Shown here in pieces: positions 34,211 through 41,809 of a stretch of DNA of 64,000 nucleotides. The DNA comes from Caloramator sp. E03 (GTDB taxonomy: Bacteria; Bacillota; Clostridia; Clostridiales; Caloramatoraceae): positions 806,001 through 870,000 of the forward strand of contig NZ_CP040093.1 of NCBI RefSeq assembly GCF_006016075.1, written 5' to 3'. The notes beneath the pieces are model-generated. The model saw nothing but the letters and a program-made list of their open reading frames with translations, had not been told where the DNA came from and ran no database searches. The translations under genes and the position numbers were made by a program. Numbering within the stretch: the first letter of the stretch is position 1; every line of letters starts with the position of its first letter.

Positions 34211-34861
34211 TCATGCAAGTTTTTTTTCTATTTCCATTATATTAATAAATGCTTCATATACAGTATTGGCAAAGTTTTTGTTTTGTTTTAAGCATTCATT
34301 TTTATTATAGGAAAATGCAATAATAAAATTGAATTCATATCTTCCCTCGCTAAAATTGTCTTCAATAAATTTCAAAATATTGCTATAATTCTTGTTATTT
34401 AATTCAAAGGAAGCCATCTTAACAGAGCTGATTTTTTTAGTTTTACTGATATATTCTACACAAAGCATCATATACTTATTCGACATAAAATATTCCCATA
34501 TAACGCTTTTCTTGTTTTTTAAGATTTCAATTATATATTCACACTGCTCCTTTGTTTCGGATTTAAAAAAAAGCTCCACAGACAAATTATCGCTGCCAAG
34601 ATGTATATTTACTTTAAATTTATTTTGACAGTTTTTGCATTCTGCAATTATTACATTGCTTCTTTTATTAAAATTTTGAAACTCTTTATCAAGTTCCAAA
34701 ACTCCACCTGTCTTTTTGTGATATATTTTCTGAACCTCATAGCAAAGGCTTCTAAAATGCTGTTTTACTTCATTTCGAGCAGTTTCATATTCTTCTTTAG
34801 TCATTTTATCCTTCTTTTTAAAAAAGTCAAAATCCATTCCTAATAGACCATTAAATTCCAC
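34211..34861 (-). CDS. Hypothetical protein upstream of clpB
   Basis: A 216-residue soluble protein that I do not recognise. It has a short charged N-terminal helix (KKKDKMTKEEYETARNEVKQ), a Cys pair (AECKNCQNKF) near residue 75, and alternating strands and helices after that. No membrane segment. The start is GTG 34861, with GGAGGG at good spacing; an overlapping ATG lies in another frame. It ends 14 bp before clpB, so it is very likely co-transcribed with the chaperone, which suggests a stress or protein-quality link. Confidence 0.65.
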   Translation of the reverse strand: MEFNGLLGMDFDFFKKKDKMTKEEYETARNEVKQHFRSLCYEVQKIYHKKTGGVLELDKEFQNFNKRSNVIIAECKNCQNKFKVNIHLGSDNLSVELFFKSETKEQCEYIIEILKNKKSVIWEYFMSNKYMMLCVEYISKTKKISSVKMASFELNNKNYSNILKFIEDNFSEGRYEFNFIIAFSYNKNECLKQNKNFANTVYEAFINIMEIEKKLA

Positions 34862-34888
34862 ATAAATCCCTCCTCTTCTAAAATAAAT

Positions 34889-34949
34889 GGTGTGAACCTC
34901 TATTTTGTATTAATTATACACAATACATACAAAAAAGGAAATTCACACC
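34889..34949. promoter_or_regulatory. Nested inverted repeats around the promoter of the clpB operon
   Basis: Outer arms GGTGTGAA and TTCACACC (34889-34896, 34942-34949) enclose a second pair, TTTTGTATT and AATACATACAAAA, and a TATAAT-like box on the minus strand. It may be an operator, or a terminator for the XRE-TPR gene upstream. The two cannot be told apart by eye. Confidence 0.4.
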
Positions 34950-34967
34950 TCATTCATTTTATAAATT

Positions 34968-36272
34968 TTATTTATTTAATATTATTCCATAATCTTCATA
35001 TATCTCTATTCCTTTATTAATATATAATAAAGACAGATCTTTTTCTTGTAATTCATTATAAAACCTTCCAAGTTTTATATAATAATCTGCAAGCTGTAAT
35101 TTATTATCAAGTTTTTCGAGATATTTAATTAGTCCAAGCAAAATCTCTTCACTCTTTTTAAAATCCCCTTGTTTTTTATATATGTCAAACATGTATTCAT
35201 AATATTTAATCCTATAATTAATCTGGTTATCGCCAAGTTTTTCAAAAAGATCATTTATTAATTCAGCAGCTTTATCATACTGATTAAGAGCCATATAATT
35301 ATTACAGATTTTAAATACTGTATCTGCAATAGTACTATCATTTGATTCTATTTTTATTTTTAAAGCTTTATTGAGATGTTCAAAAGACTCTTCAAAGTTA
35401 TTGCCCTTTGCAAAAATAACTCCAAGATTGGTCTCCATATTTGCAATTTCTTTTAAGTTTTCAATCTCATCAAAAACTTTTCTTGCCTTTTTTGCATAGT
35501 TCAAGGCTTCTTTAAGATTATTTTTTTCCTCATAAGCAATACTTAAAAGCATTAATGTATTTCCATATTCTTTTTTATCTTCTATTATTTTTAATTTACT
35601 TTCTGCAAGCATAGCAAAGTTTATTGCCTGTGATAAATTTTTAAGCTTGTAGTTACAAAGAGCAATATTATAATAAAGCTTTGCCTTTAAATATTCATTT
35701 ATATAATCATATTCATTTAGCATAGCATCAGCCTGCATAAAATAATTTAGTGCACCCTTTATAAATTCCATTTTATAAGTTATTTCTCCAAGCAATATAA
35801 AGCTGCTTATAATATCATCGATATTACCTTCTTGCAAAAAATAGCTGTTAGCAGAAATACAAAATTTTTGTGCTTCTTCATATTCTCCATTTGAATACTT
35901 TATCTTAGCTAAAGCCATATCAAACTTACCTTTATAATAATTTAAATTATATTCTTTTGCATAATGATATCCCTTCTCTATTATTTCCTTAGCTTTTAAA
36001 TAGTTTTCTGCATTTATTGCAGATAAAGCAATATCAATATAAAGTTCACATATTCTTGTAGCCTGCTTTTCTTCACTTTCCAGAAAGTATTCAATGTCAG
36101 TGTCAAGCCTTTGTGCAATATACTCTAATAGTTCAATACTCGGGTTTGATTTACCAGATTCAACCAAACTTATCTGACCAGGAGTTATTCTATCTCCCGC
36201 AAGCTCCTTTAGCGTCATATTTTTTTCTTTACGTTTAAATTTTATCTTTTCACCAAGTGATAGAATTTCCAT
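34968..36272 (-). CDS. XRE-family regulator with TPR repeats
   Basis: A 434-residue protein. An N-terminal helix-turn-helix (EKNMTLKELAGDRITPGQIS) is followed by a long array of TPR-like helical pairs (about 75-420), with regularly spaced Ala/Tyr/Leu-rich motifs. This is the architecture of peptide-sensing or XRE-TPR regulators of Firmicutes (RNPP-like). The ATG at 36272 (AAGGA, 8-nt spacing) is preferred to 36311. No small peptide gene was found next to it. Its target is unknown; the clpB operon lies downstream. Confidence 0.88.
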   Translation of the reverse strand: MEILSLGEKIKFKRKEKNMTLKELAGDRITPGQISLVESGKSNPSIELLEYIAQRLDTDIEYFLESEEKQATRICELYIDIALSAINAENYLKAKEIIEKGYHYAKEYNLNYYKGKFDMALAKIKYSNGEYEEAQKFCISANSYFLQEGNIDDIISSFILLGEITYKMEFIKGALNYFMQADAMLNEYDYINEYLKAKLYYNIALCNYKLKNLSQAINFAMLAESKLKIIEDKKEYGNTLMLLSIAYEEKNNLKEALNYAKKARKVFDEIENLKEIANMETNLGVIFAKGNNFEESFEHLNKALKIKIESNDSTIADTVFKICNNYMALNQYDKAAELINDLFEKLGDNQINYRIKYYEYMFDIYKKQGDFKKSEEILLGLIKYLEKLDNKLQLADYYIKLGRFYNELQEKDLSLLYINKGIEIYEDYGIILNK

Positions 36273-36319
36273 ATCATCATTCCTTTTGTTTATGTTAATA
36301 TTATTATACAAAAAATTAA

Positions 36320-36359
36320 AAAAATAGGATAGTCAAAAAATCGTAACTATCCTATTTTT
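36320..36359 (-). terminator. Terminator downstream of the YtxH-like gene
   Basis: AAAAATAGGATAGT and ACTATCCTATTTTT form a 14-bp perfect stem ending in T residues on the minus strand. Confidence 0.85.
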
Positions 36360-36380
36360 AGATTGAATAATTAAATTATA

Positions 36381-36557
36381 TTACATTGTATAATCTCTTA
36401 AATCATTTAATAAAGCTTCCGCCCTGTGTATTATTCTGTTGCTTGCTCTGCTTACTTTTCTTCTTGTTCTCATATCCATTTGAGGCATCATCATAAGCCC
36501 AGCAGCAGCACCTAATATCATCCCAGCTGTAAGTCCAGTAACAAACCTTCCTCTCAT
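36381..36557 (-). CDS. Small YtxH-like membrane protein
   Basis: A 58-residue protein with one glycine/alanine-rich membrane helix (FVTGLTAGMILGAAAGLMMM) and a basic helical tail. It resembles YtxH-type small envelope proteins. The start is ATG 36557 (AGGAG at 9 nt); the ATG at 36566 sits inside the ribosome binding site. Single gene with its own terminator. Function unknown. Confidence 0.75.
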   Translation of the reverse strand: MRGRFVTGLTAGMILGAAAGLMMMPQMDMRTRRKVSRASNRIIHRAEALLNDLRDYTM

Positions 36558-36627
36558 AGTGTGCATCTCCTTTCATATTTATCTATGAATAGAGTATGCA
36601 CTTTAAAAAAATATAAACATGTAAAAT

Positions 36628-37188
36628 CTAACCTCTAACTGCAATTAATCCCTTATTATAAGCACTTTTTAAAACTTCTTCTCTTTTAATAACTTCTTTT
36701 TCATCTGTTCCAAGTACATATATAACATCTTTTAATGTTGCATTGCATGAGAGCATAAAAAACTTAGCAGTAAGGCTTATGCAATCTATCATTTTTATGT
36801 TATTGCCTCCTGCTGTAAAAATTAAGTATCCTCTTTTCTCATTGCTGTTTTCTTTTTTTAGAATATATTTTTTACTATAAAAACTTTGAAATCTATCTAT
36901 AACCATTTTTAATTGAGAAGTTACAGTTGCAAAATATATTGGTGATGATAAAACAATGATATCACTCTCTTCAACTTTTGAGTACACAAACCTCATGTCA
37001 TCATTTATAAAACATTCTCCATCTTTTTCACATTTTAAACAACCTATGCAAGGATGTATTTTTAATTTTGTAACATCTATAAATTCAACAATGCATTTAG
37101 CATCAATCAACCCATTTAAAAAACTTTGAGTTAAAACTTTAGTATTTCCATTCTCTCTTGGGCTTCCAAAGAGAATAACTGCCTTCAT
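36628..37188 (-). CDS. NADPH-dependent FMN reductase / flavodoxin-fold oxidoreductase
   Basis: A 186-residue flavoprotein of the iron-sulfur-flavoprotein/NAD(P)H reductase type. The FMN phosphate loop is GSPRENGNTKVLTQ near residue 8. A Cys-rich segment follows (CIGCLKCEKDGECFINDD), as in Isf-like proteins, and SPIYFATVTSQLKMVIDR binds the isoalloxazine region. CGGAGG precedes the ATG. The first 122 bp of the gene and its promoter region lie inside a tandem duplication, so a second 5' end heads the chimeric ORF at 37258-37671. Confidence 0.9.
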   Translation of the reverse strand: MKAVILFGSPRENGNTKVLTQSFLNGLIDAKCIVEFIDVTKLKIHPCIGCLKCEKDGECFINDDMRFVYSKVEESDIIVLSSPIYFATVTSQLKMVIDRFQSFYSKKYILKKENSNEKRGYLIFTAGGNNIKMIDCISLTAKFFMLSCNATLKDVIYVLGTDEKEVIKREEVLKSAYNKGLIAVRG

Positions 37189-37549
37189 AAAGCACCTCCG
37201 GTATATCTATAGGCTAAATAAAAGCACCCAATGGGTGCTTTTATTTAGCCTCATATATCATAAATCAAGCTCCTCCATTATGTCATCAATATCAAATTCT
37301 ATACCCTCTTTAGCAAATACAACTACAAATTCACACCTGCTGCTACTGTTTTTATCCATTTCATAAGCTACAAACTCTCCAATAAGTCCAAATTCTTCAC
37401 ATATTTCATCCACTATATCTCTTATATTATCTGTTGCTATATCCATAAGATATGGAAGATAGTACTCTTCATTCCATTCATCTTCTCCATTTTCATCATT
37501 ATAATTTTCATTTGCATATTCCTTTGCTGCATCTATTTCTGCCTCATCA
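37067..37549. repeat. Tandem duplication, copy 1 (483 bp)
   Basis: Appears identical to 37550-38032 when read base by base. The unit runs from within the flavodoxin-like gene (codon 41) through its upstream region and a terminator into the 3' part of the acidic protein gene. No long homology flanks the unit. Confidence 0.95.
37211..37251 (-). terminator. Terminator copy 1 upstream of the flavodoxin-like gene
   Basis: A perfect 19-bp stem, AGGCTAAATAAAAGCACCC with its complement, and a 3-nt loop. In the ancestral order it followed the acidic protein gene. It now follows the chimeric ORF. Confidence 0.88.
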
Positions 37550-37671
37550 TTTGTAACATCTATAAATTCAACAATGCATTTAGCATCAATCAACCCATTT
37601 AAAAAACTTTGAGTTAAAACTTTAGTATTTCCATTCTCTCTTGGGCTTCCAAAGAGAATAACTGCCTTCAT
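37258..37671 (-). CDS. Chimeric ORF created by tandem duplication
   Basis: 137 residues. Residues 1-40 are the N-terminus of the flavodoxin-like protein (MKAVILFGSPRENGNTKVL...), and residues 41-137 are the C-terminal part of the acidic protein (DEAEIDAAKEYANEN...). The fusion is in frame because the 483-bp unit is a multiple of three at matching codon phase. It has the full flavodoxin ribosome binding site and upstream region, so it could be translated. It has no complete flavin domain and is best seen as a by-product. Confidence 0.8.
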   Translation of the reverse strand: MKAVILFGSPRENGNTKVLTQSFLNGLIDAKCIVEFIDVTNDEAEIDAAKEYANENYNDENGEDEWNEEYYLPYLMDIATDNIRDIVDEICEEFGLIGEFVAYEMDKNSSSRCEFVVVFAKEGIEFDIDDIMEELDL

Positions 37672-38032
37672 AAAGCACCTCCGGTATATCTATAGGCTAA
37701 ATAAAAGCACCCAATGGGTGCTTTTATTTAGCCTCATATATCATAAATCAAGCTCCTCCATTATGTCATCAATATCAAATTCTATACCCTCTTTAGCAAA
37801 TACAACTACAAATTCACACCTGCTGCTACTGTTTTTATCCATTTCATAAGCTACAAACTCTCCAATAAGTCCAAATTCTTCACATATTTCATCCACTATA
37901 TCTCTTATATTATCTGTTGCTATATCCATAAGATATGGAAGATAGTACTCTTCATTCCATTCATCTTCTCCATTTTCATCATTATAATTTTCATTTGCAT
38001 ATTCCTTTGCTGCATCTATTTCTGCCTCATCA
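37550..38032. repeat. Tandem duplication, copy 2 (483 bp)
   Basis: Second copy of the unit at 37067-37549, directly abutting it. The absence of any difference implies a very recent event or an assembly artefact. Confidence 0.95.
37694..37734 (-). terminator. Terminator copy 2 after the acidic protein gene
   Basis: Identical to the hairpin at 37211-37251. It lies just after the stop of the intact acidic protein gene. Confidence 0.88.
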
Positions 38033-38142
38033 AAGGTATAGAAAAAATTATAGACAAAAATATCTTTGTTGTATTCAATCTCATCTATTTCTTCAAGTCC
38101 TTCATTTTCGAGAAAATTTAAAATTTCTTTATGTTTTATCAC
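37741..38142 (-). CDS. Acidic hypothetical protein
   Basis: A 133-residue strongly acidic soluble protein (many Glu/Asp, for example DENGEDEWNEEYYLPYLMD). It has predicted helices and a late beta segment (CEFVVVFAKEGIEFDID). I do not recognise the family. AGGTGTTAG precedes the ATG. Its last 97 residues are duplicated in the chimeric ORF. It may be a small regulatory or anti-restriction-like acidic protein, but there is no direct support. Confidence 0.7.
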   Translation of the reverse strand: MIKHKEILNFLENEGLEEIDEIEYNKDIFVYNFFYTFDEAEIDAAKEYANENYNDENGEDEWNEEYYLPYLMDIATDNIRDIVDEICEEFGLIGEFVAYEMDKNSSSRCEFVVVFAKEGIEFDIDDIMEELDL

Positions 38143-38252
38143 ACTAACACCTCACAAAATAATTTATTTATAAATTATTTTATCATATTAGTGTTAATTT
38201 TATTAGTGAATTTACTAAAAAAGTATAATAAATACACTTTTTAGTAATATCT

Positions 38253-39449
38253 TTATCGACTATACTGCTTTTTCCCAACAACTTGTCTTCTATAGAATAT
38301 AAACATCATAATTGCTGCAACAAAGGACATCAAAGCTCCAAAATAAAAGGGTGCTGATGAGTTAACATTGTCGTAAAGTACACCTGCTATAAGGCTTGCA
38401 GGAAGAAGAGTAATTCCAAGAAGGGCATTGTATAATCCAAGGCCAGTTCCTCTTTTGTCTTTATCTATCAAATCAGAAACCAATGCCTTTTGTATACCGT
38501 CAGTTGCAGCACTATATATTCCATATAGAGCAAATAAAAGTAAAATTACTCCTTTTATGCTTGTCTTTCCAAAGAAGAAATAAATAATAGAATACAGCAT
38601 ATATCCAAATATAATTATTCTCTCTCTTCCTATTTTATCTGAAAGCATTCCCATAGGTATTGCAAAGAGCACTGATACTGAATTAAATATTAAATATACT
38701 AATGGAATGTATAATGCATTTATTCCAACGTCATTAGCTTTTACAAGCAAAAGAGTGTCTGTTGAATTACCAAGTGTAAATACAAATACTATGAATAAAA
38801 ATATATAGTATTTTTTAGAAAAATCTTTTAATACTATTTTCCCCGGTAAATCTTCTTTATTCTTTTTTGCTTCTTTTACAAAGGATATTATAGTAATTAC
38901 TCCTAAAACTGCAGGAATTGCCGCAAAAATAAAGACTCTCCTATAATCCTTTGGAAACTTTAATAGTATAATATAAGCTAAAAGAGGTCCTATTATCGCC
39001 CCGCAATTATCCATAGCCTTATGAAAGCCAAAATTTTTCCCTGAACTCTTAGATGATCCCGCAATCAGACTATCTCTTGGAGCTGTTCTAATTCCCTTTC
39101 CAACTCTTTCAGTAAATCTCATTATAAGAACATGCAATGGTGTTGCAGCAATGGCATAAAGAGGTGTTATTAATGCTGTTATACCATAGCCTATTATCAT
39201 AAAGGGTTTGTTCTTCCCAATTTTATCGCTCCACCATCCTGATATTGCCTTTAGGACTGAAGCTGTGCTTTCTGCAATTCCTTCAATTAAAGAGAGCTCT
39301 GTTTTAGTAGCCCCTATCGAAAGTAAAAATAGAGGCATTACAGAATATATCATTTTTACAGAAGTATCTGTTAAAAAGCTTGTAAGTCCAGTGAAAAAAA
39401 TATTCCTTTCAAGACCCATAACCTTTTTTTCTTTTAACTGAGTTTCCAT
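38253..39449 (-). CDS. MFS transporter, partner of the ChrB-like gene
   Basis: A 398-residue major facilitator with about 12 helices and the same subgroup motif as the fluoride-regulated transporter (GKGIRTAPRDSLIAGSS, then FGFHKAMDNCGAIIGPL). Loop motifs WWSDKIGKNKPFM and MLSDKIGRERII are conserved. The start is ATG 39449 with AGGAGGGG upstream; a much longer frame to 39638 overlaps the ChrB-like gene in another frame. It lies 13 bp after the ChrB-like gene, so both form one operon. Substrate may be an oxyanion or other toxic anion, by analogy with chrBA; unproven. Confidence 0.9.
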   Translation of the reverse strand: METQLKEKKVMGLERNIFFTGLTSFLTDTSVKMIYSVMPLFLLSIGATKTELSLIEGIAESTASVLKAISGWWSDKIGKNKPFMIIGYGITALITPLYAIAATPLHVLIMRFTERVGKGIRTAPRDSLIAGSSKSSGKNFGFHKAMDNCGAIIGPLLAYIILLKFPKDYRRVFIFAAIPAVLGVITIISFVKEAKKNKEDLPGKIVLKDFSKKYYIFLFIVFVFTLGNSTDTLLLVKANDVGINALYIPLVYLIFNSVSVLFAIPMGMLSDKIGRERIIIFGYMLYSIIYFFFGKTSIKGVILLLFALYGIYSAATDGIQKALVSDLIDKDKRGTGLGLYNALLGITLLPASLIAGVLYDNVNSSAPFYFGALMSFVAAIMMFIFYRRQVVGKKQYSR

Positions 39450-39462
39450 TATACCCCTCCTA

Positions 39463-39987
39463 TTAGTTGTAGGCTCTATAAACTTTGTCGCTAAAATCCT
39501 CGAATTCAGCTTTACACCTATTAATTTCATTTTGTGCATTCTCTGAAAGCTCTGATTTAAAATAATCTCTCCTTTTAATCTTTTCAAACCAGTCAATAAG
39601 CTTATTAATTTCCTCTTCGTTTTCCTCAAGCTCTGCAAATGTAAAATTCTTTATCTGAGTTTCTCTTATCATCTCCTCATGAAACTTTTCACAATACTCG
39701 ATAAGTTCTCCATACTCCTTGTCTCTTTCTTCATTAAACTTTTTTATTATTTCATCTACACCTTCCATAAATTTGCCATAAACAATAAATATATTTCCTT
39801 CTTCTTTTTCAGTAAAATCCTTTATCTTTTCAAGTTCCTCTAAAATATTTGGAAATTCCGGTATTACCCATAGGGATTGATGTATATTAAGTGCACCTAT
39901 TTTTTTAAGCTTTCGCCACATAGATACCCTTATTCTTGATGGTTCTGAGGGAAGGTTATATGAAATAAAATAAAAATTGTATTCCAC
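39463..39987 (-). CDS. ChrB N-terminal-domain protein (chromate-resistance-type regulator)
   Basis: A 174-residue protein with the ChrB N-terminal motif SYNLPSEPSRIRVSMWRKLK followed by IGALNIHQSLWVIPE. The rest is a charged helical region (residues 80-174). ChrB is the chromate-sensing regulator of chrA exporters. The C-terminal ChrB domain is absent, so this is the short form. The start is GTG 39987 (GGAGG, 7 nt). Between the promoter and the start lies a 16-bp palindrome, a candidate site for this protein. It heads an operon with an MFS transporter instead of ChrA. Confidence 0.82.
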   Translation of the reverse strand: MEYNFYFISYNLPSEPSRIRVSMWRKLKKIGALNIHQSLWVIPEFPNILEELEKIKDFTEKEEGNIFIVYGKFMEGVDEIIKKFNEERDKEYGELIEYCEKFHEEMIRETQIKNFTFAELEENEEEINKLIDWFEKIKRRDYFKSELSENAQNEINRCKAEFEDFSDKVYRAYN

Positions 39988-40001
39988 TAAATTTCCTCCT
40001 T

Positions 40002-40048
40002 TGTAACAGCTGTTACATTTATTATATAACATTTTAATTAAAAGTCAA
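40002..40048 (-). promoter_or_regulatory. Promoter and operator of the chrB-like/MFS operon
   Basis: TTGACT (40043-40048) and TATAAT (40021-40026) with 16-nt spacing on the minus strand. The perfect 16-bp palindrome TGTAACAGCTGTTACA (40002-40017) follows at about the transcription start, a position suited to repression. Confidence 0.7.
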
Positions 40049-40128
40049 ATAATAAGCCATGAAATAATTTCAAAAATAAACTCTATCATGCAGAATCTAC
40101 TTTTGAATTATTCATGGCTTTAAAATAA

Positions 40129-41304
40129 CTATATAGCTTCTCCAGCTCTTTTCCCTATATTTTTTGCCTTTTCTAAATCTTCTTTTGTGGGTTTAAATTG
40201 AACCTTAAATCCTTCTTCGAAAATTTTAAACTTAAGACCTTTTAATCTCTCCTCAATCATTGGAACTGCTTCTCCACTCCACCCGTATGAGCCAAACGCA
40301 AAGGCAAGTTTTCCTCTATTTATAATTGGTGAAGTTAATGACAATACATCCCAAACAGGCTTTAGTGCATCCTGATTTATAGTTGGAGAACCAAAAGCTA
40401 TAAACTTAGAATCATCTATTATTTCAATTACCTTTTCAATGTCTAATTCACTAACATCTATTATTTTTACCTCTGCCCCTGCTTCTTTAAGTCCTTCTGC
40501 TATAGACTGTGCAAGCATCTTTGTATATCTATATGCTGAAACATAAAGAACAGCAGCATTTTTTCCCGCTGCAAGATTTAAAACAGGCTTGCTCCAATTT
40601 TCATAAAGCTCAACATATTTTAATGGATTATTTCTATGAATCGGTCCATGGCTTGGAGCAATAATATCTATCTTTAAAGGTTTTATCTTTTCAATTGCAG
40701 AAAGAACATGTTTTTTAAAGGGTCCCATAATTACGTCAAAGTAATATTTAAATTCCTCAGAAAAATCTCCAACTTCATCATTGAATATGCTGTTATCGCA
40801 GTAGTGGCATCCAAAGGCATCGCAGCTAAAAAGTATATTATCATATTCGCTGTATGTAAATATAGTATCAGGCCAATGTAAAAAAGGTGCAGATATAAAC
40901 TTTAAGGTCCTTTTTCCTATGCAAAGTTCACCCTTTGCTTCCTCCCCCCTAAAGTCCTTATTTATTATCTGCCTTATATTTATTAGGGCAGACTTTGAAG
41001 CATAAACAACTGCATCAGTATATGTTTCAAGGATTCTTCCAAGGCAGCCACTGTGATCTGGTTCTGTATGATTTACAACAACATAATCTATTTGTCTATC
41101 TCCAATAATGGACTTTATATTTGAAATGAATTCATCAAAATATCCATCCTTAGCACAGTCAACAAGAACGATTTTTTCATCAACAATAAGATATGAATTG
41201 TATGTAGTTCCACTTTTCGTTTCCATTATTATATCAAAAACTCTAAGCTCTGGATTTTTAACTCCTACATAGTACACATCCTTTTTTAATTCTTTTACAT
41301 TCAT
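40129..41304 (-). CDS. fprA: FprA-type flavodiiron protein
   Basis: A 391-residue A-type flavoprotein that reduces O2 (or NO) to water in anaerobes. The metallo-lactamase-like diiron domain has the HxExDH ligands in VVNHTEPDHSG near residue 81, Asp in LFSCDAFGCH and His in APSHGPIHR. The C-terminal flavodoxin domain (about 250-391) begins with AAVLYVSAYRYTKMLAQ. GAGGTGAT precedes the ATG. Monocistronic, with a hairpin after it at about 40052-40127. Part of the oxygen-defence set with rbr and dfx. Confidence 0.95.
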   Translation of the reverse strand: MNVKELKKDVYYVGVKNPELRVFDIIMETKSGTTYNSYLIVDEKIVLVDCAKDGYFDEFISNIKSIIGDRQIDYVVVNHTEPDHSGCLGRILETYTDAVVYASKSALINIRQIINKDFRGEEAKGELCIGKRTLKFISAPFLHWPDTIFTYSEYDNILFSCDAFGCHYCDNSIFNDEVGDFSEEFKYYFDVIMGPFKKHVLSAIEKIKPLKIDIIAPSHGPIHRNNPLKYVELYENWSKPVLNLAAGKNAAVLYVSAYRYTKMLAQSIAEGLKEAGAEVKIIDVSELDIEKVIEIIDDSKFIAFGSPTINQDALKPVWDVLSLTSPIINRGKLAFAFGSYGWSGEAVPMIEERLKGLKFKIFEEGFKVQFKPTKEDLEKAKNIGKRAGEAI

Positions 41305-41412
41305 TTTATCACCTCAATCTATTTGTATTTTATAGGCTATTAACAATATTATTATAACCCATTATATATACAAATAAAGTATTTCTAAAGATAATATTTT
41401 TCCATAGCTTTC

Positions 41413-41549
41413 CCGAATCTGACGCCATACCCCTTAGAACTTTTGGCTGTTTGAGCGCAGCGAGTTCCAAAAGTTCTTGGGTTTTAAGGAAGTGAGGCTT
41501 AGAGCTTCAAAATGAGCGGTAAAGATTATCTGGGCAGCATTATAGTTTC
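41413..41549. repeat. Structured intergenic repeat, copy 1 (137 bp)
   Basis: Aligns with 41619-41755 at a fixed offset of 206 with only a few mismatches near CCATACC and in GATTATCTG. It contains a hairpin AGAACTTTTGG...CCAAAAGTTCT around GAGCGCAGCGAG and ends with GCAGCATTATAGTTTC. Confidence 0.88.
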
Positions 41550-41616
41550 TTTTCCTTCTGTCATTTAGAAACTATAATGCTGCTAAAGCCAATATAAAGC
41601 AAATTTTTGAAGCTCT
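41501..41616. repeat. Nested inverted repeats between the two repeat copies
   Basis: AGAGCTTCAAAA (41501-41512) is complementary to TTTTGAAGCTCT (41605-41616). Inside it GCAGCATTATAGTTTC (41534-41549) is complementary to GAAACTATAATGCTGC (41568-41583). The whole block can fold into one long hairpin, like a small MITE or REP-type element. Confidence 0.75.
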
Positions 41617-41618
41617 TG

Positions 41619-41755
41619 CCGAATCTGACGTAAAAACCCTTAGAACTTTTGGCTGTTTGAGCGCAGCGAGTTCCAAAAGTTCTTGGGTTTTAAGGAAGTG
41701 AGGCTTAGAGCTTCAAAATGAGCGGTAAAGATTGGCTGGGCAGCATTATAGTTTC
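41619..41755. repeat. Structured intergenic repeat, copy 2 (137 bp)
   Basis: Second copy of the unit at 41413. It ends with a third occurrence of GCAGCATTATAGTTTC, 55 nt before the next gene. Confidence 0.88.
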
Positions 41756-41809
41756 ATTTTTTAATAATATTTCCCCTTCTTTAGAATAAAATTCTATGGA
41801 GGTGATATT

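Noticed and set aside
37258-37671. Independent new protein family
   Set aside because: It is fully explained by the 483-bp tandem duplication joining two neighbouring genes.
39450-39638. 63-residue N-terminal extension of the second MFS transporter
   Set aside because: It lies inside the ChrB-like gene in another frame; AGGAGGGG marks the ATG at 39449.
41413-41755. CRISPR array
   Set aside because: Only two units, each 137 bp and internally palindromic, with no short regular spacers and no cas genes.
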